From: a bacterium
GTDB taxonomy: Bacteria; Sumerlaeota; Sumerlaeia; MVZB01
Assembly (NCBI GenBank): GCA_023480605.1
Contig: JAMCWS010000058.1
Span: 18,119 to 35,221, forward strand
Length of the DNA: 17,103 bases
Direction: 5' to 3'
The translations under genes and the position numbers were made by a program. Below, one piece after another: positions 15,005 through 17,103 of the stretch (the stretch's first letter is position 1; each line of letters begins with the position of its first letter). The notes beneath the pieces are model-generated. The model ran no database searches. It was not told where the DNA came from and worked only from the letters and a program-made list of their open reading frames with translations.

Positions 15005-16267
15005 ATGAACCACGGCATCCTGGAAACCAGTCCGCTGCGCAACCTGTTCACCATCCGCGAGGCCACAACCCGACGGGCATCGAGTTGGGATCGCACGGGC
15101 GGCAACGACGACAACATTCGGATCGATCCCGGGCAGACGGCGACGCTGTTCGAGGTCGACGGACCCGGCTGTATCACGCATTTTTACTGGACGACCATTT
15201 TGCATCCGCGCCTGGACCTGCGGCGCGCCGTCCTGCGGATGTATTGGGACGGCGTCACGGCGCCGGCCGTCGAGGCGCCGCTGGGCGATTTTTTCGGCGC
15301 GGCCAATTGCATTATCCCAACCTTCGCCTCGCAAATGCTGACGGTCAACCTCGGCGCGCATCTGAGTTTTGGATTCAATTGTTATTTTCCGATGCCGTTT
15401 TCGCGCGGGGCGCGCATCACGCTGACTCATGAAGGCGACCGTCCCTTCGCCGGCGGGCATTTCTGGTATCACATCGAATACGAGCGATACGATCAACCCC
15501 TGCCTGACGAAATCGGCCGCTTTCACGCAATATGGCGGCGCGAATGTCCGACCCGAAGCGCCGACGCGGAACGCGCGAACATTCCGTGCTGGGAGGGGAT
15601 CAACCTTACCGGCGCGGATAATTATGTCATACTCGACGCGGAAGGGACGGGGCAACTGGCGGGGATGCTGTTGCACGTCGACAACGTTGCGGGGCAATGG
15701 TGGGGCGAGGGCGACGACATGCTCTTCGTCGACGGCGAGCCGTTTCCGCCCCGTTACCACGGCACGGGCACCGAGGAGATTTTCGGCGGGGGCGCCTGCC
15801 CCAACCGTCCTTATGCGGGCCCGTACACCGGTTTCGCGACGGTGCAGAACGCCAACCACTCGCGCAACAACACCATGTATCGATGGTATGTCCATGACCC
15901 GATCCGGTTTCGCCGGAGCCTGAGGGTGACGATCGAGCACGGGCACGCCAACAACTACGAAAACGACTACTCGAGCGTCGCCTATTGGTATCAGCGTCCG
16001 CCGAGCCGTCCGTTCGGACCGTTTCCGCCGCTTCAGGCGCGATTGCCCCTGCCGTGCGACGAAGCCGACCGACTCGAGGCCATCCTGGAGCGGATACGCC
16101 TGCGGGCGCCCTCAGCGGGTTTGTCCGACGCCGAACGCGCCCGAGTGCATGGGGAGAGCGTGCGGGCGCAGGAGGATCTTTATCAAGGCCGTTGGCGCGA
16201 GGCGCTCGAGCGTCTGGCGCCACTTGTCGAGCGAATGAGAGAAACCGGCGGCCCTACATCGCGCTGA
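15005..16267 (+). CDS. DUF2961 / GH172-family protein
   Basis: A 420-residue protein of the DUF2961 family, now glycoside hydrolase family 172, whose characterised members act on alpha-fructofuranosides and on D-arabinofuranoside linkages. Family features visible: the N-terminal SSWDRTGGNDDNIRI (26-40), GPGCITHFYWT (53-63), APLGDFFG (91-98), PMPFSRGARI (129-138), the HGTGTEEIFGGG motif (252-263) and SLRVTIEHGHANNYENDYSS (305-324). Glu257/Glu258 and Glu311 are the best candidates for active-site acids, but I cannot assign them without a structure. There is no signal peptide, so it would act in the cytosol or on imported sugars. A Glu/Arg-rich helical tail (about 350-412) extends beyond the jelly rolls. 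GGAG (14993-14996) precedes the ATG by eight bases. It lies directly behind ruvA, with a terminator after it. Confidence 0.9.
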   Translation: MNHGILETSPLRNLFTIREATTRRASSWDRTGGNDDNIRIDPGQTATLFEVDGPGCITHFYWTTILHPRLDLRRAVLRMYWDGVTAPAVEAPLGDFFGAANCIIPTFASQMLTVNLGAHLSFGFNCYFPMPFSRGARITLTHEGDRPFAGGHFWYHIEYERYDQPLPDEIGRFHAIWRRECPTRSADAERANIPCWEGINLTGADNYVILDAEGTGQLAGMLLHVDNVAGQWWGEGDDMLFVDGEPFPPRYHGTGTEEIFGGGACPNRPYAGPYTGFATVQNANHSRNNTMYRWYVHDPIRFRRSLRVTIEHGHANNYENDYSSVAYWYQRPPSRPFGPFPPLQARLPLPCDEADRLEAILERIRLRAPSAGLSDAERARVHGESVRAQEDLYQGRWREALERLAPLVERMRETGGPTSR

Positions 16268-16306
16268 CGGGTTGGAACAACCTGTGTGAAGGCACCCATA
16301 GGCAGG

Positions 16307-16336
16307 CCCGAATCCATGCGGTTCGGGTTCCTTTTT
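16307..16336 (+). terminator. Intrinsic terminator after the GH172-like gene
   Basis: CCCGAA-T-CC, loop ATGC, GG-TTCGGG (one bulged T), then TTCCTTTTT. It lies about 40 bases after the stop codon and ends the ruvA-GH172 unit. A smaller perfect hairpin GGTTG-GAA-CAACC (16270-16282) precedes it. Confidence 0.8.
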
Positions 16337-16416
16337 GTACATCATCCGGTTGCTCGACCATCGTTGTTATCTCGCAAATAACTGATATATAAAGAGTTGC
16401 GCTGATTCATGAAGAA

Positions 16417-16449
16417 TCGATAGATGCTGATATAAAAATCATCTATCGA
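16417..16449. promoter_or_regulatory. Perfect 10-bp inverted repeat beside a -35 box (candidate operator)
   Basis: TCGATAGATG (16417-16426) and CATCTATCGA (16440-16449) are exact reverse complements around a 13-base AT-rich centre. The right arm ends one base before the TTGACG -35 box. This placement fits a class-II activator site or a repressor operator. A leader-RNA role is unlikely if the promoter downstream is used. Confidence 0.6.
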
Positions 16450-16450
16450 G

Positions 16451-16479
16451 TTGACGACATTAAGATCACGATATATTGA
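16451..16479 (+). promoter_or_regulatory. Promoter of the secreted-protein gene
   Basis: TTGACG (16451-16456), a 17-base spacer and TATTGA (16474-16479). An overlapping TATATT at 16472-16477 is an alternative -10 with a short spacer. It sits in a strongly AT-rich island (about 16365-16515) and predicts a leader of about 40 bases. Confidence 0.55.
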
Positions 16480-16512
16480 GATAAATCTGTCTGATTGTGA
16501 AGTCATCTCAAA

Positions 16513-16518
16513 AAGGAG
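16513..16518 (+). promoter_or_regulatory. Strong ribosome binding site of the secreted-protein gene
   Basis: AAGGAG, six bases before the ATG at 16525. It is the best Shine-Dalgarno match among the plus-strand genes, suggesting high expression. Confidence 0.8.
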
Positions 16519-16524
16519 TTTCGC

Positions 16525-17103
<579 letters not shown>

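Overview
The window is GC-rich bacterial chromosomal DNA with no rRNA, tRNA, phage module or CRISPR array. Several features point to an environmental, saccharolytic, uncultured-type Gram-negative lineage: a GH172/DUF2961 protein, an AGE-family sugar epimerase, a Gfo/Idh/MocA oxidoreductase, a PilB/GspE-PilC/GspF pair and a Thr-Pro-tailed secreted protein. This mix is often seen in PVC-like or Sumerlaeota/Hydrogenedentota-like genomes, but that placement is an inference from gene content, not a marker-based call.

Left part (1-4176), minus strand. A GNAT acetyltransferase gene is followed downstream by a long DnaE-family (C-family polymerase alpha) gene. The protein aligns along the whole DnaE architecture, but all three catalytic carboxylates and the PHP histidines are replaced, and a G8 tract shifts the frame near codon 868. 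Its 3' end abuts a remnant of an ISAzo13-type transposase that carries an in-frame amber codon. Beyond the remnant, bases 1-114 repeat exactly an internal part of the DnaE gene (593-706), so this edge has been rearranged or misassembled.

Middle (4177-10227), minus strand. An AGE-family epimerase and a Gfo/Idh/MocA oxidoreductase look like a small sugar-conversion group. A triple 10-bp-periodic CACGAAA repeat lies between them. Upstream of them is a large single-chain ABC exporter carrying an N-terminal extra domain, a four-cysteine zinc ribbon and a C-terminal DUF1854 domain.

Divergent spacer (10228-11118). About 890 bases without a convincing gene separate the minus-strand block from the plus-strand block. 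It holds several inverted repeats.

Right part (11119-17103), plus strand. A PilB/GspE-type ATPase with an MshEN-like N-terminus and a PilC/GspF membrane platform protein end at a strong intrinsic terminator. A new promoter (TTGACA-N17-AATAGT) then precedes ruvA and a GH172-like gene, which end at a second terminator. After an AT-rich regulatory island with a perfect 10-bp inverted repeat next to a -35 box comes a secreted one-domain protein with a Thr/Ser-Pro tail, whose stop codon is the last three bases of the window. The ruvA promoter and the promoter of the oxidoreductase gene share the same hexamers and spacing.
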